Below are positions 37,350 to 46,245 of a stretch of DNA of 64,000 bases, piece by piece; the first letter of the stretch is position 1, and each line of letters opens with the position of its first letter. A program made the translations under genes and the position numbers. The stretch is from positions 1 through 64,000 of the forward strand of contig CAYZHY010000001.1 of assembly GCA_964477525.1 (NCBI GenBank), read 5' to 3'. This stretch comes from PCC-9228 sp964477525 (GTDB taxonomy: Bacteria; Cyanobacteriota; Cyanobacteriia; Cyanobacteriales; PCC-9228). Under the pieces are notes generated by a model that was not told the origin of the DNA, ran no database searches, and saw only the letters and a list, made by a program, of their open reading frames with translations.

Positions 37350-37939
37350 CCCGTTTTTGCATACTTGTTGAGTACAGTTCCCTGCGGTTGGTTTTTGATT
37401 TTGAGATCGAGCCCTACCCCATCTCTAGAGGGCATAGTTATACCAGATCCGAGATGGGAAAACTACATTTTCCATAGGAAGAGGGGGAAGAGAACGATCG
37501 GGAAGTTGTGCCATTTTGTCGGGTCTTTGCAGTGCGGATTCCGTATTAGAGTGTCTGGGGAAGCAGGAAAGTTTGCTTAACAAGCATGCAATTGCTCGAA
37601 ATTGGAAAAATACCGGCAAAATTTCCTATGAAAATCGCTATACCTGCCCTTTGACCTGGAAAATTGTAAATTTTTATTTCTACACTTTATATATTACTAT
37701 TTGTGCATATACGATTTTTGTTTAAGGGATTCAATTTAATGCTTTCCTGAGTAACTGCTTTTGCATTTATTGCTGTATGGCCAAGCAATGCGATCGCTGA
37801 AAAGGCAGGAAATCTGTCCTTTTATCACTTTTTGTACATATAACGTTAAATCGTAAACCAGATTCGGACTTGCCCGAGCAACCCATTTCCCAACCAACTA
37901 TCCCACACTAACAGTTACCAATTTTGAAGGAGGAACGCC
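37350..37939. other. long leader/intergenic region before bchE
   Basis: 590 bases without a supported gene. It ends in a strong Shine-Dalgarno, AAGGAGG at 37927-37933, seven bases before the bchE ATG, unusually good for this window. A small stem GCCCT/AGGGC around 37410-37435 is all the structure I see; I recognise no cobalamin riboswitch. Confidence 0.5.
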
Positions 37940-39508
37940 ATGCGTATTTTGATGATTCAACCCAACTACCATTCCGGTGGTGCTGAAATTGCCGGAAACT
38001 GGCCGCCAAGTTGGGTACCGTACGTCGGTGGGGCCCTAAAACAAGCAGGCTTGACCAACGTACGATTCGTGGATGCCATGAGTAAGGACATCCCCGATGA
38101 TGTATTAGCGCAAATTATCGAAACCAACCAACCAGACGTGGTTTTGGCCACTGCCATTACTCCCATGATTTACCAATCGGAAACCACGCTCAAAATCGCT
38201 AAGGATGTTTGCCCCAACGTGGTGACGGTGATGGGGGGAATCCATCCCACCTACATGTATGGCGAAGTGCTTAACGAAGCGCCTTGGGTGGATTATATTA
38301 TTCGCGGTGAAGGGGAAGAAGTTACCGTTCATCTATTAAAAGCCATTGAAAATGGAACCGATCGCCGCGATCGCCGGGAAATCAACGGCATTGCCTTTTT
38401 AGAAAACGGCGAAGTGGTAGCTACCCCAGCTCACCCACCTATTAAAGATTTGGATACCCTTACCCCCGATTGGAGTCTGCTGGAGTGGGAACACTACATT
38501 TACACGCCTTTGAACGTACGGGTGGCCGTTCCCAACTACGCGCGTGGCTGTCCGTTCCGTTGCCGTTTTTGCTCCCAGTGGCGCTTTTGGCGTAAATATC
38601 GGGCGCGAACCCCGAAAAAGTTTGTGGATGAAATTGAAACCCTGGTGAAAGACTACGGCGTTGGCTTTTTTATCCTGGCTGATGAAGAACCTACCATCAA
38701 CCGTTCCCGTTTCATTGCTCTCTGCGAGGAACTTATCGATCGCAATTTAGACGTTCATTGGGGCATCAATACCCGCGTGACCGACGTGTTGCGCGATGAG
38801 GAACTGCTGCCCATGTACCGCAAAGCTGGGTTGGTACATGTTTCCCTGGGAACGGAGGCGGCGGCCCAGTTGAATCTCAATATTTTCCGCAAGGAAACCA
38901 CCATCGAAGACAATAAACGCGCCATTCAGTTGCTGAAGAAAAACGGTATTGTGGCTGAGGCGCAGTTTATTATGGGGTTGGAAAACGAAACCCCAGAAAC
39001 GATTGAAGAAACTTATCGCATGGCGTTGGATTGGAAGCCAGATATGGTGAACTGGAATATGTTCACGCCCTGGCCGTTTTCCGATTTGTTCCAAGACCTC
39101 GGCGATCGCGTGCAGGTACGGGATTATTCCCAGTATAATTTTGTTACCCCGATTATGAAGCCAGACAACATGGAACGGGAAGATGTGTTGAAAGGGGTCT
39201 TGCGCAACTACGCTCGTTTTTACATGCGCAAAACCATTGAATATTGGTTTGCCCGCGATCCTTTCAAGCGCAAGTACTTGCTGGGTTGTTTAAAAGCTTT
39301 TGCCAAAACCACCCTCAACAAACGCTTCTACAATTTGGGTCGCGTGAAGTACAAAGGCTGGCATACGGATATTGACCTGGGTTTCGACGAATCCAAAGTG
39401 TTTACCCCGGAAGAAATCGAAAAACGCAAGCAAGAACATCCGGAGTTGCAGGCGGATATGAATTTTGCAGGTACCATGTCTGGTAACAAGAACCAGTCGC
39501 AACAGTAG
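37940..39508 (+). CDS. bchE: Mg-protoporphyrin IX monomethyl ester cyclase, anaerobic (BchE type)
   Basis: 522 aa. The N-terminal B12-binding domain (IQPNYHSGGAEIAGNWPP, DAMSKDIPDD) is followed by the radical SAM domain with the cluster motif CxxxCxxC at Cys204, Cys208 and Cys211 (RGCPFRCRFCSQW). It forms the isocyclic ring of chlorophyll from the Mg-porphyrin ester without O2, using a 4Fe-4S cluster, SAM and cobalamin. Cyanobacteria carry such homologues beside the O2-dependent AcsF, and in Synechocystis their contribution is uncertain. A strong Shine-Dalgarno precedes the ATG. A degenerate response regulator follows after 128 bases. Confidence 0.87.
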   Translation: MRILMIQPNYHSGGAEIAGNWPPSWVPYVGGALKQAGLTNVRFVDAMSKDIPDDVLAQIIETNQPDVVLATAITPMIYQSETTLKIAKDVCPNVVTVMGGIHPTYMYGEVLNEAPWVDYIIRGEGEEVTVHLLKAIENGTDRRDRREINGIAFLENGEVVATPAHPPIKDLDTLTPDWSLLEWEHYIYTPLNVRVAVPNYARGCPFRCRFCSQWRFWRKYRARTPKKFVDEIETLVKDYGVGFFILADEEPTINRSRFIALCEELIDRNLDVHWGINTRVTDVLRDEELLPMYRKAGLVHVSLGTEAAAQLNLNIFRKETTIEDNKRAIQLLKKNGIVAEAQFIMGLENETPETIEETYRMALDWKPDMVNWNMFTPWPFSDLFQDLGDRVQVRDYSQYNFVTPIMKPDNMEREDVLKGVLRNYARFYMRKTIEYWFARDPFKRKYLLGCLKAFAKTTLNKRFYNLGRVKYKGWHTDIDLGFDESKVFTPEEIEKRKQEHPELQADMNFAGTMSGNKNQSQQ

Positions 39509-39636
39509 CTAGCTACACCAACGCTAGCTGTTTGAAAGCTTTATTAGGATGGAACCAGAAAGATTCTCTAGCCAATAGAGGTTGCGCTTGGCTTAAAATC
39601 GGGTTTTAGCGAATATTTGTAAGGAAAGCCGAGTTC

Positions 39637-40260
39637 ATGAGTGACATTCAGGTAATTATTGTTGAATCTGATGAAGATACCCGCGTCGATCTGCGGAATC
39701 GCTTGCGCCAACAAGAAGGGTTGGAAGTAGCCAGCGAAGCCACCAATGGTCATACGGGGTTGGTTTTGTTGGAGTCAATTCCTGTGGATGTGGCGATCGC
39801 TTCTATGAAACTGTCGGATATGGATGGGGTGAGTTTAACCCAGGAAATTCGACAGCTACAGGAGGATGACAACGAACTTAATGTTAAATTGTTGCTGCGG
39901 TGTTCTCTGGAACGCCCCGAAGAAGTTCTAGCTGCTTTTGCCAGTGGTGCGGAATCCTACTGCCACCATGCCATTTCGGTAGAAGAACTTGCCCAAAGCG
40001 TTCGACATACTCATGAGGACAATTTTTGGATAGACCCCGCGATCGCGCAGTTTATCGAACAGCAAGCTGTTGATTTTGCCTTTACAGAACGCGATCGAGA
40101 AGTACTTGCCAAAATCGCTGCCGGTTCCAGCTACTCAGAAATTGCCAAATCCCTCAACGTCTCTCAATCTGGTCTTAATGATGCGATCGGTCACATTCTC
40201 AATACCATGCACAAAAGCGATCGGGTTGAAGCAGCTATGAAGTCGATACGAGGCAATTAA
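39637..40260 (+). CDS. NarL/FixJ-type response regulator with degenerate receiver
   Basis: 207 aa. The receiver (about 4-122) keeps an acidic pair (Glu10, Asp12), but the position of the phospho-acceptor Asp is Ser56 (DVAIASMKLSDMDG) and the conserved Lys is replaced in the YCHHAIS segment. The C-terminal LuxR-type helix-turn-helix is intact (FTERDREVLAKIAAGSSYSEIAKSL). It probably regulates transcription without phosphorylation. It follows bchE on the same strand and could share its transcript. No sensor kinase is adjacent. Confidence 0.85.
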   Translation: MSDIQVIIVESDEDTRVDLRNRLRQQEGLEVASEATNGHTGLVLLESIPVDVAIASMKLSDMDGVSLTQEIRQLQEDDNELNVKLLLRCSLERPEEVLAAFASGAESYCHHAISVEELAQSVRHTHEDNFWIDPAIAQFIEQQAVDFAFTERDREVLAKIAAGSSYSEIAKSLNVSQSGLNDAIGHILNTMHKSDRVEAAMKSIRGN

Positions 40261-40332
40261 AACAAACAGCCTTCCAAATCTTTTTGCCAAGGACAGGGTG
40301 CTTAATCTTTATTACGTATCCTGTCTTTTTTA

Positions 40333-40361
40333 TTGACTGGAAAATGATGTTATGATATAAT
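40333..40361 (+). promoter_or_regulatory. consensus sigma70 promoter in a convergent gap
   Basis: TTGACT at 40333-40338, 17-bp spacer, perfect TATAAT at 40356-40361. It points right, but the next gene (40626-41597) is read leftwards, so it cannot serve a protein gene on this strand. The predicted start is near 40368. Confidence 0.55.
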
Positions 40362-40510
40362 AGAATATAAGATAATATGAGTTGAGCGGTCAATCGAGAT
40401 CGAAATACCAAATATATACAAATTTTTTGCTCGGTTTCTGAGGTTCGAGGAAAGTTCTTTCGCTCAAACATGTAAATATGTAAGCAGCGCGAAAATAGCT
40501 TTTTGTTAGT
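40362..40510 (+). ncRNA. candidate small RNA A
   Basis: Starting near 40368 behind a consensus promoter, the region contains a hairpin CTCG (40430-40433)/CGAG (40446-40449), then AAAGTTCTTT, CGCTCAAACAT and GTAAGCAGCGC (to 40490), ending at a TTTTTG tract near 40506. The same order of hairpin, AAAGTTCTTT, CGCTCAAACAT, CTAAGCAG and T-run recurs at 42909-42978 behind another near-consensus promoter. No open frame with coding character is present on this strand. Expected size about 140 nt. Expression is inferred. Confidence 0.38.
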
Positions 40511-40625
40511 ACAAAATAATGACAACAATGTCAAGCCAACCAATTTCCGAATATAAAGCAGGGTTCGTTTGGTGGCGAGAATACCAAACAAACCCATAAG
40601 TCAGGAGCAAAATCAGCTCAGGTAG

Positions 40626-41597
40626 CTATCCAAACATTTTTTCGATAATGGCGTTGGGCTCGATATCTGCCATTTTGCCCGTTGGCGACTTAACAGCGAT
40701 CGCTTTATCGGTTTCGGGTAGCAATTTTTCGGGTTCGGTGGGACCAAACAGCGCGATTGTATAGGTTTCCACCGCTACCGCCAGATGCATGGGCGCGCTA
40801 TCGGTACAAAGGATTAAATTAGCACCAGCAATGGTAGCTGCTAATTTACCCACATCTTCGGGTTCAACAGTTTTAACATCGGGGCAAGCAGAAAGCAGTT
40901 GTTCGACCCAGGCATCATCTTCCGGTCCTTTGGCCAAGACAATGGGCAAACTGGGTTGGCGTTGCTGAATCTGCTGGATAACTTGCTGCCATTTTTGAGC
41001 GGGATAAATTTTATCAATGCCTCGGTCCAAGGCTTTTTGCGAAGAACCGCCGTGAATTAAAATGTAGCCGCTTTCTTTCACTCCCAATTGAGCTTGGGCG
41101 TTTTCTGCCCACTCAATATCTTCTTTCAGCAACGTTACTGAAAGTTCCGGGCATGGCGTATTTACATTCAATCCTTGAAGCAAATCGTGGTACATGTGAG
41201 CGGCGTATTGCTCTGATTTGAGGGGCACTGGATTGGTTAAAAACAATTCCCCTGCCGTACCGGCATAGCCTACACGAACGGGAGCGCCAGTTAACCAGAG
41301 CAAAAAGCCCACCACCCATTTTTGTCCCAGAGACAAGACCACATCGTACTCGCGATCGCGAATAATCCCCAGAAAATTCATCCAGTCAGCCAGACCGTTA
41401 CGGTCTTTAAAATCAAAGTTGATGGTGTTTAAGGAGCGATCGTGGGCATATTTGCAGACCCGATAGGCATCGGTGGCTCTAGGTTCTACGATGACATCGA
41501 TCGCAGCGTTGGGATATACCCGTTTCAGGTCATCCAACGTGGGAAAAAATAAAAGTTGGTCGCCGATTCCGCCAGGAATTAAAGCTAGTATACGCAT
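40626..41597 (-). CDS. glycosyltransferase family 9 (heptosyltransferase-like)
   Basis: 323 aa with the ADP-heptose:LPS heptosyltransferase fold. The start MRILALIPGGIGDQLLFFP gives the N-terminal Rossmann strand. VGFLLWLTGAPVRVGY is in the middle, and the C-terminal donor site shows ILCTDSAPMHLAVAV and ALFGPTEPEKL. It probably transfers a sugar to lipopolysaccharide core or another surface glycan. An HldE-type nucleotidyltransferase encoded at 55455 could supply ADP-heptose. It is convergent with the region holding candidate small RNA A. Confidence 0.85.
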   Translation of the reverse strand: MRILALIPGGIGDQLLFFPTLDDLKRVYPNAAIDVIVEPRATDAYRVCKYAHDRSLNTINFDFKDRNGLADWMNFLGIIRDREYDVVLSLGQKWVVGFLLWLTGAPVRVGYAGTAGELFLTNPVPLKSEQYAAHMYHDLLQGLNVNTPCPELSVTLLKEDIEWAENAQAQLGVKESGYILIHGGSSQKALDRGIDKIYPAQKWQQVIQQIQQRQPSLPIVLAKGPEDDAWVEQLLSACPDVKTVEPEDVGKLAATIAGANLILCTDSAPMHLAVAVETYTIALFGPTEPEKLLPETDKAIAVKSPTGKMADIEPNAIIEKMFG

Positions 41598-41754
41598 TTT
41601 GACTGGTTGAGTTTGCCAATGCTCTATTCTATGAGATTCTATTTGTCATTGGTCATTGTTTGCGCGTTTGGTATGCCTGGAGCAAACGTACGAGCGGCTA
41701 CCAATGACCGCAACAGCTCGAAAAAACGGATTGCATTCAGATAAGTGGACAACT

Positions 41755-42447
41755 ATGGTACATCTGTTACTCCCAGCTGCCGGTAGCGGGCGTCGCATGG
41801 GCAGCGATCGCAACAAGTGCTTGTTAGAAGTATTCGGTCAACCGATGCTGGCTTGGACCCTGAAATCCGCCCTGGCTGCCCAGGAGATTTCCGGGATTGG
41901 CATCATCGCTCAGCCCCATGACTTTCCCGACTTTGAATCTATTATCGCTCATGTTGGAGCCCAAAAACCCGTACATTTTGTAACTGGAGGCAGCACGCGC
42001 CAAGAATCAGTGTACAATGGCTTGCAAGAGGTGCCCCCACATGCGGAACGGGTCTTAATTCACGATGCGGCTCGTTGTTTGGTTACTCCCGAGCTGTTCG
42101 ACCGTTGCGCGATCGCCGTTCGGGAACATTCAGCATTAATCGCGGCGGTTCCTGTTAAAGACACGATTAAAGTTGTAGACGAGCTAGGCATCATTCAAGA
42201 TACGCCCAACCGTCAACATTTATGGGCTGCCCAAACCCCTCAAGGATTTGATGTGGCTTTGCTCAAAAAATGCCACCAACAAGGGCAAGAACGCGGCTGG
42301 CAAGTTACAGACGATGCTGCTTTACTGGAAAAATGCCAAATTCCCGTATATGTGGTGACCGGCGAAGAAACCAATATCAAGCTCACTACCCCCGACGATC
42401 TTACCCTCGCACAACAGATTTTGCGTCGCCGATGGGGTGATGGATGA
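41755..42447 (+). CDS. ispD: 2-C-methyl-D-erythritol 4-phosphate cytidylyltransferase
   Basis: 230 aa. The CTP-binding LLLPAAGSGRRMGSDRNKC lies at the N-terminus; later motifs are GGSTRQESVYNGL, LIHDAARC and WAAQTPQGF, ending with GEETNIKLTTPDDL. It makes CDP-methylerythritol in the MEP isoprenoid pathway that feeds carotenoids and the chlorophyll tail. ATG at 41755 fits the family start; ATG at 41704 would add 17 residues without homology that I know of. Repeats and a gap follow. Confidence 0.93.
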   Translation: MVHLLLPAAGSGRRMGSDRNKCLLEVFGQPMLAWTLKSALAAQEISGIGIIAQPHDFPDFESIIAHVGAQKPVHFVTGGSTRQESVYNGLQEVPPHAERVLIHDAARCLVTPELFDRCAIAVREHSALIAAVPVKDTIKVVDELGIIQDTPNRQHLWAAQTPQGFDVALLKKCHQQGQERGWQVTDDAALLEKCQIPVYVVTGEETNIKLTTPDDLTLAQQILRRRWGDG

Positions 42448-42575
42448 TGGGTTGCTACCGAGCTGGCAAGCATGGCAGAAATTGGATGGTCATTTTTCAT
42501 CAAATGTAAATATCAACCATCCCTCTTCCTATCTATCTTTCCGGAAACTTCCCCTGCCAGAGCCAACTCTGCCGC

Positions 42576-42785
42576 CAGAAAATTCTTTCCTTGAAAGTAG
42601 CGATCGCTATGGATTTGGCTGGGATGGAAANNNNNNNNNNNNNNNNNNNNNNNNNNNNNNNNNNNNNNNNNNNNNNNNNNNNNNNNNNNNNNNNNNNNNN
42701 NNNNNNNNNNNNNNNNNNNNNNNNNNNNNNCAGAAAATTCTTTCCTTGAAAGTAGCGATCGCTATGGATTTGGCTGGGATGGAAA
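42576..42785. repeat. 55-bp direct repeat flanking a scaffold gap
   Basis: The 55 bases at 42576-42630 recur identically at 42731-42785, directly on both sides of 100 N. Each copy contains a HIP1 site. The gap therefore reflects a tandem array of unknown copy number in the ispD-protease intergenic region. No coding sequence is evident. Confidence 0.85.
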
Positions 42786-42792
42786 AATTTTC

Positions 42793-42822
42793 TTGACAAT
42801 TTTATCTATATATTGGTATACT
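42793..42822 (+). promoter_or_regulatory. near-consensus sigma70 promoter in a convergent gap
   Basis: TTGACA at 42793-42798, 18-bp spacer, TATACT at 42817-42822. It points towards the 3' end of the leftward protease gene and serves no protein gene. It begins eight bases after the last 55-bp repeat. Confidence 0.5.
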
Positions 42823-42980
42823 ATACATATAAATCGTAATTTTGGCTTAGCTAGGAAGCCAATTTTCCGCTGGTTTTCTTCAAAATCTAAAAGGAAAATT
42901 TTTCAAAGCCCCTAGCGGCGGGGAAAGTTCTTTTTGAAGTTCGTTCGCTCAAACATCTAAGCAGGGCAATTTTTTGTGAA
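42823..42980 (+). ncRNA. candidate small RNA B
   Basis: Predicted start near 42829. The region holds a 5' hairpin GGCTT/AAGCC, a second hairpin CCCC (42909-42912)/GGGG (42920-42923), then AAAGTTCTTT, TTCGCTCAAACAT and CTAAGCAGGGC, ending in TTTTTTG near 42976. The second half matches candidate A in order and sequence, with a short insertion (TTGAAGTTCG) after AAAGTTCTTT. Expected size about 150 nt. Expression is inferred. Confidence 0.38.
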
Positions 42981-43090
42981 GGCGGGTCTTCAAAACGGGC
43001 AGCGCCAGAGAGGAAACCCCCTGAGAAGCAAACTGAGAAGCAAACCACGCCGCTTTTGAAATTGGTGGGTTTGGTTTCCACCCGCGATCG

Positions 43091-44548
43091 CTACCGAACA
43101 GTTAGCTGATAGCGACCACGCTCGCCACGTTCGTAAGTATTGACCAAAATGCGATAGGAACCGGTATAGGGCAGGGTTACATTTAAAGCAGAATTGGTAT
43201 TTCCTCGGCGAAAATCATCGTTTTCTGCGATATTTTCGCCATTTTCGTCTATTAAAATTAAGTAAGCGTCGAAATCGGGACTTTCTAAGAGAATTTGAAC
43301 TTGTTGTCCCCGGCGTCCAGAAAACGAAAATGCTTCGTAAAAACTGCCATCTGACAACTGGGAATCTTGCGAGTCCAGCCGTCCGCGACGTTGCAAGATA
43401 ACGCCTGTTTCTTCGCTAGTTGAAGAGGAAGTATTGCCATCTGCCACTGCTTGTAAGGTATAGCTACCAGACTCGTTGCTTTCATAGGAATTTGCCAGCA
43501 GCGTATACGTCCCGCTTTTGGGCAACATCACCACAATGCGAGCGTTGGTGTGTCTGCCACTATCGTCATTTTGGGCAATTTCGCCACCATCGGGACCAAA
43601 TAAAATCAAATAGGCATCGACTTGTTGGCTGGTCATGGTAATGGCAACTTGCTGGCCGCGTTCGCCAGAAAACGTGTAAACATCAAAAAAACTATGATCG
43701 ACCGGCAGAATCTTGTCCCCAGGGCGCAGCTGCCCGGTAATGGCACCTCCGTTGAGGGTGAGTTGTTGGGGAGCTTGTCGGTTTCTAGAGGGGGTGGGGC
43801 GTTGGTTGCCCCGAGGGGCATTTCCTTGACGGACAGAAGCCAAGAAAGATTGTACGCGAGAGACGGAAATGGCAAAACCAATGCCAATGTTGCCTTGAGA
43901 TTGACCGCTGGTAAAGATGGCCGTATTGACACCGATGAGTTCGGCATCGCTATTGAGCAAGGGTCCGCCCGAGCTTCCGGGGTTGATGGCGGCGTCGTGT
44001 TGGATCGATCCCCGTTCGGTGTCCAGACGGCTAACAATGCCGGTGGTAAAAGTTCCCTGAAACTGACCGAAGGGATTGCCAATGGCGAAGGCTCGCTGAC
44101 CTACTTGGACCGATCCGACATCGGCAAGAGGAATGGTGGGTAAATTTTGGGCGCCGCGAATTTGCAAAATGGCTAAGTCTTGGTTGTTGGCTAATGCTCG
44201 CACTTCTGCCGAAAAACGCCGCCCGTCTGCTAGCTTAACGGTAATATCGGACTGTGCTTGTTCGACCACGTGAGCGTTGGTCAGAACCAGACCATCGGCA
44301 CTGATAATACTACCGCTGCCAGCTGTATTTCCAGCTTCGATGGCTACAACAGCATCGCTGGCTTGTTCGTAAACTTGAATATTGGTGCGTTCTTCTTCGT
44401 CAACAGCCACCGCCGGAAGTCCAAGAGTTGGACCAACTCCTCGCTGCTGTTCTGTCGATAGCCATACGTTGGCTGCCATTGGCAGAGCGCTCATACCAAC
44501 GGCTAGCAGGCTAGAAGTAGCAAAACGACATATCAAGTGCTTGGACAT
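43091..44548 (-). CDS. HtrA-like trypsin-type serine protease with two PPC domains
   Basis: 485 aa. The N-terminal signal sequence (SSLLAVGMSALPMAANVWL) indicates export. The trypsin-like domain has the triad His93 (TNAHVV), Asp124 (NNQDLAIL) and Ser193 (NPGSSGGPLL). Instead of the PDZ domains of HhoA, HhoB and HtrA it carries two pre-peptidase C-terminal (PPC) beta domains at about 275-370 and 385-485, each with DAYLIL and a D-rich loop (NDD). It probably degrades or processes proteins in the periplasm. The gene converges on the candidate small RNA B region. Confidence 0.87.
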   Translation of the reverse strand: MSKHLICRFATSSLLAVGMSALPMAANVWLSTEQQRGVGPTLGLPAVAVDEEERTNIQVYEQASDAVVAIEAGNTAGSGSIISADGLVLTNAHVVEQAQSDITVKLADGRRFSAEVRALANNQDLAILQIRGAQNLPTIPLADVGSVQVGQRAFAIGNPFGQFQGTFTTGIVSRLDTERGSIQHDAAINPGSSGGPLLNSDAELIGVNTAIFTSGQSQGNIGIGFAISVSRVQSFLASVRQGNAPRGNQRPTPSRNRQAPQQLTLNGGAITGQLRPGDKILPVDHSFFDVYTFSGERGQQVAITMTSQQVDAYLILFGPDGGEIAQNDDSGRHTNARIVVMLPKSGTYTLLANSYESNESGSYTLQAVADGNTSSSTSEETGVILQRRGRLDSQDSQLSDGSFYEAFSFSGRRGQQVQILLESPDFDAYLILIDENGENIAENDDFRRGNTNSALNVTLPYTGSYRILVNTYERGERGRYQLTVR

Positions 44549-44667
44549 GGGGGTGAGTGTAGGGGGGTCGGGAGGATCTATATGCTTCTACTTCTATTTT
44601 CGCGTTTCCGCCAATTAAGAATACCTGTTCCTTACCAAAAATTGACACAAGAAATGCCTACCGGGGT

Positions 44668-46245
44668 CTACCCGCTCAACATAGCTTCCACAAATTCGTA
44701 ACTGGAAAACGGCCGCAGGTCTTCAATGCCTTCTCCCGCCCCAATGAAACGAATGGGCAATCCCAATTGTTCCACCACGGAAAAGGCAATCCCTCCTTTA
44801 GCAGTTCCGTCCAATTTTGTCAAGACAATACCGCTGAGATTGGCAGCTTCCGCAAACACTTGGGCTTGTTGCAACCCATTTTGCCCAAGGGTGGCATCGA
44901 GAACCAGCAAAGATTCCACTGTGGCATCGTCGGCTTTTTTGTCAATAACCCGACGAACTTTGTTTAATTCGTCCATGAGATTTTTCTTGTTTTGCAGGCG
45001 ACCGGCGGTGTCTACCAGCAACAGTTCGGTTCCCCGCGATCGCGCAGCGTTAATCGCATCAAAAACCACCGAGGCCGGATCGGTATTGGCAGTGGTATTA
45101 GCAATTACATCCACCTGACTGCGTTGCCCCCAAATTTTTACCTGTTCGATGGCAGCCGCCCGGAAGGTATCGGCAGCGGCAATGAGACAGTTGTAGCCGG
45201 ATTTTTGGGCAATGTGAGCTAGTTTGCCGATAGTAGTGGTTTTGCCGGAACCGTTGACACCAGTTATCAGCCAAATATTCAACCGGTCTTTTTCGGGATA
45301 CAACAGCGGCGTGGGACTATCGACGGTGGGTTTGTCGAGAATGTCCCTTAAAATGGTTTTCAGATAGTCAATGGCGGCTTCTGGGGGTAAAGCTTCTTCC
45401 CGCAACTTCTCTTGTAAGGCGTCGATAATGCGATCGGTGGCTTCTACACCTACGTCAGCCCCCAACAGCAACGCCTCAATTTCCATAATGGCCTCTTCGT
45501 TGAGAGGCCCTTGACCGACAATCGATTTTAATTGGTTGATTAAATTACGACGGGTTTTTTCCAAGCCACGCCGTAGCTTTTGCAACCAGGTAATTTCTTC
45601 GATGGAAACATCATCGGGGTTACGGCCCTGTTGGGCAAGCAACCGCGCCGACCATAAAAAGCCTTCATCGAGGTTGACATCTCCGTAAATCTCTCGTAAG
45701 TTCGGAGGTTTGTTTTGCGAACTTGTTTCAGTTTCTTCGGCTTCGCGAACCTCGGGTTCTGGCTTTTCTACTGCTTCGGCTTTCAAACGCGCCATGCGCG
45801 CTTGTCTGTCAGCCTCCGTTTGTGCCCAAATGGGGCTAGCTGACTCGGTTTGGCTTTCGGATGAAGGTGCGGATTCTGTTTGGGTGGTTGCAGCTTCCGA
45901 TGTGGTCGTCTGTGCAGGAGGAGTTGATGTCGATTCCGGTTTGGTTTCTGTTTCTACCGCTGCTGTTTCCGATTCATCCTCCGATGTGGTTTCTGGTTCC
46001 GTCTCGGTGGTTGGGGTTGATGTGGCCGTTGATGATGGGGTTTCCCCTTGACGCTGTTGAATATTGCGGTAGGCAGCTTTGGCCCACTGCAAGTAGTCAT
46101 CTTCACCCCCTGGCGTTTGCTCGGATTCTGTTTCTGCCTGGGGGGTTTCGGTAGACGACGATTCGGCAGCTGCGGGCGTTTCCTCAGATTTCTCTGCGGA
46201 TTTGGAAGTATCGGTAAATTGGCGACGGAACCAGTTAAAGACCAT
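44668..46245 (-). CDS. ftsY: signal recognition particle receptor FtsY
   Basis: 525 aa. A long acidic, Thr/Glu/Ser-rich N-terminus (about 12-190) precedes the NG domain: helical N part from about 205, G1 GVNGSGKTTTIGKLA, DTFRAAA, DTAGRLQNK and TKLDGTAKGG. It is the SRP receptor GTPase that docks ribosome-SRP complexes at the membrane, and the acidic region aids membrane association. It lies downstream of nusB in the order DUF502-nusB-ftsY. Confidence 0.96.
   Translation of the reverse strand: MVFNWFRRQFTDTSKSAEKSEETPAAAESSSTETPQAETESEQTPGGEDDYLQWAKAAYRNIQQRQGETPSSTATSTPTTETEPETTSEDESETAAVETETKPESTSTPPAQTTTSEAATTQTESAPSSESQTESASPIWAQTEADRQARMARLKAEAVEKPEPEVREAEETETSSQNKPPNLREIYGDVNLDEGFLWSARLLAQQGRNPDDVSIEEITWLQKLRRGLEKTRRNLINQLKSIVGQGPLNEEAIMEIEALLLGADVGVEATDRIIDALQEKLREEALPPEAAIDYLKTILRDILDKPTVDSPTPLLYPEKDRLNIWLITGVNGSGKTTTIGKLAHIAQKSGYNCLIAAADTFRAAAIEQVKIWGQRSQVDVIANTTANTDPASVVFDAINAARSRGTELLLVDTAGRLQNKKNLMDELNKVRRVIDKKADDATVESLLVLDATLGQNGLQQAQVFAEAANLSGIVLTKLDGTAKGGIAFSVVEQLGLPIRFIGAGEGIEDLRPFSSYEFVEAMLSG

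Noticed and set aside
40235..40597. Leftward 120-codon frame opposite candidate small RNA A
   Set aside because: It has poor composition for a protein, no ribosome site, and overlaps the end of the response-regulator gene; the plus-strand promoter argues for an RNA. The short MFER...KNFPR part is kept as an open alternative in the findings.
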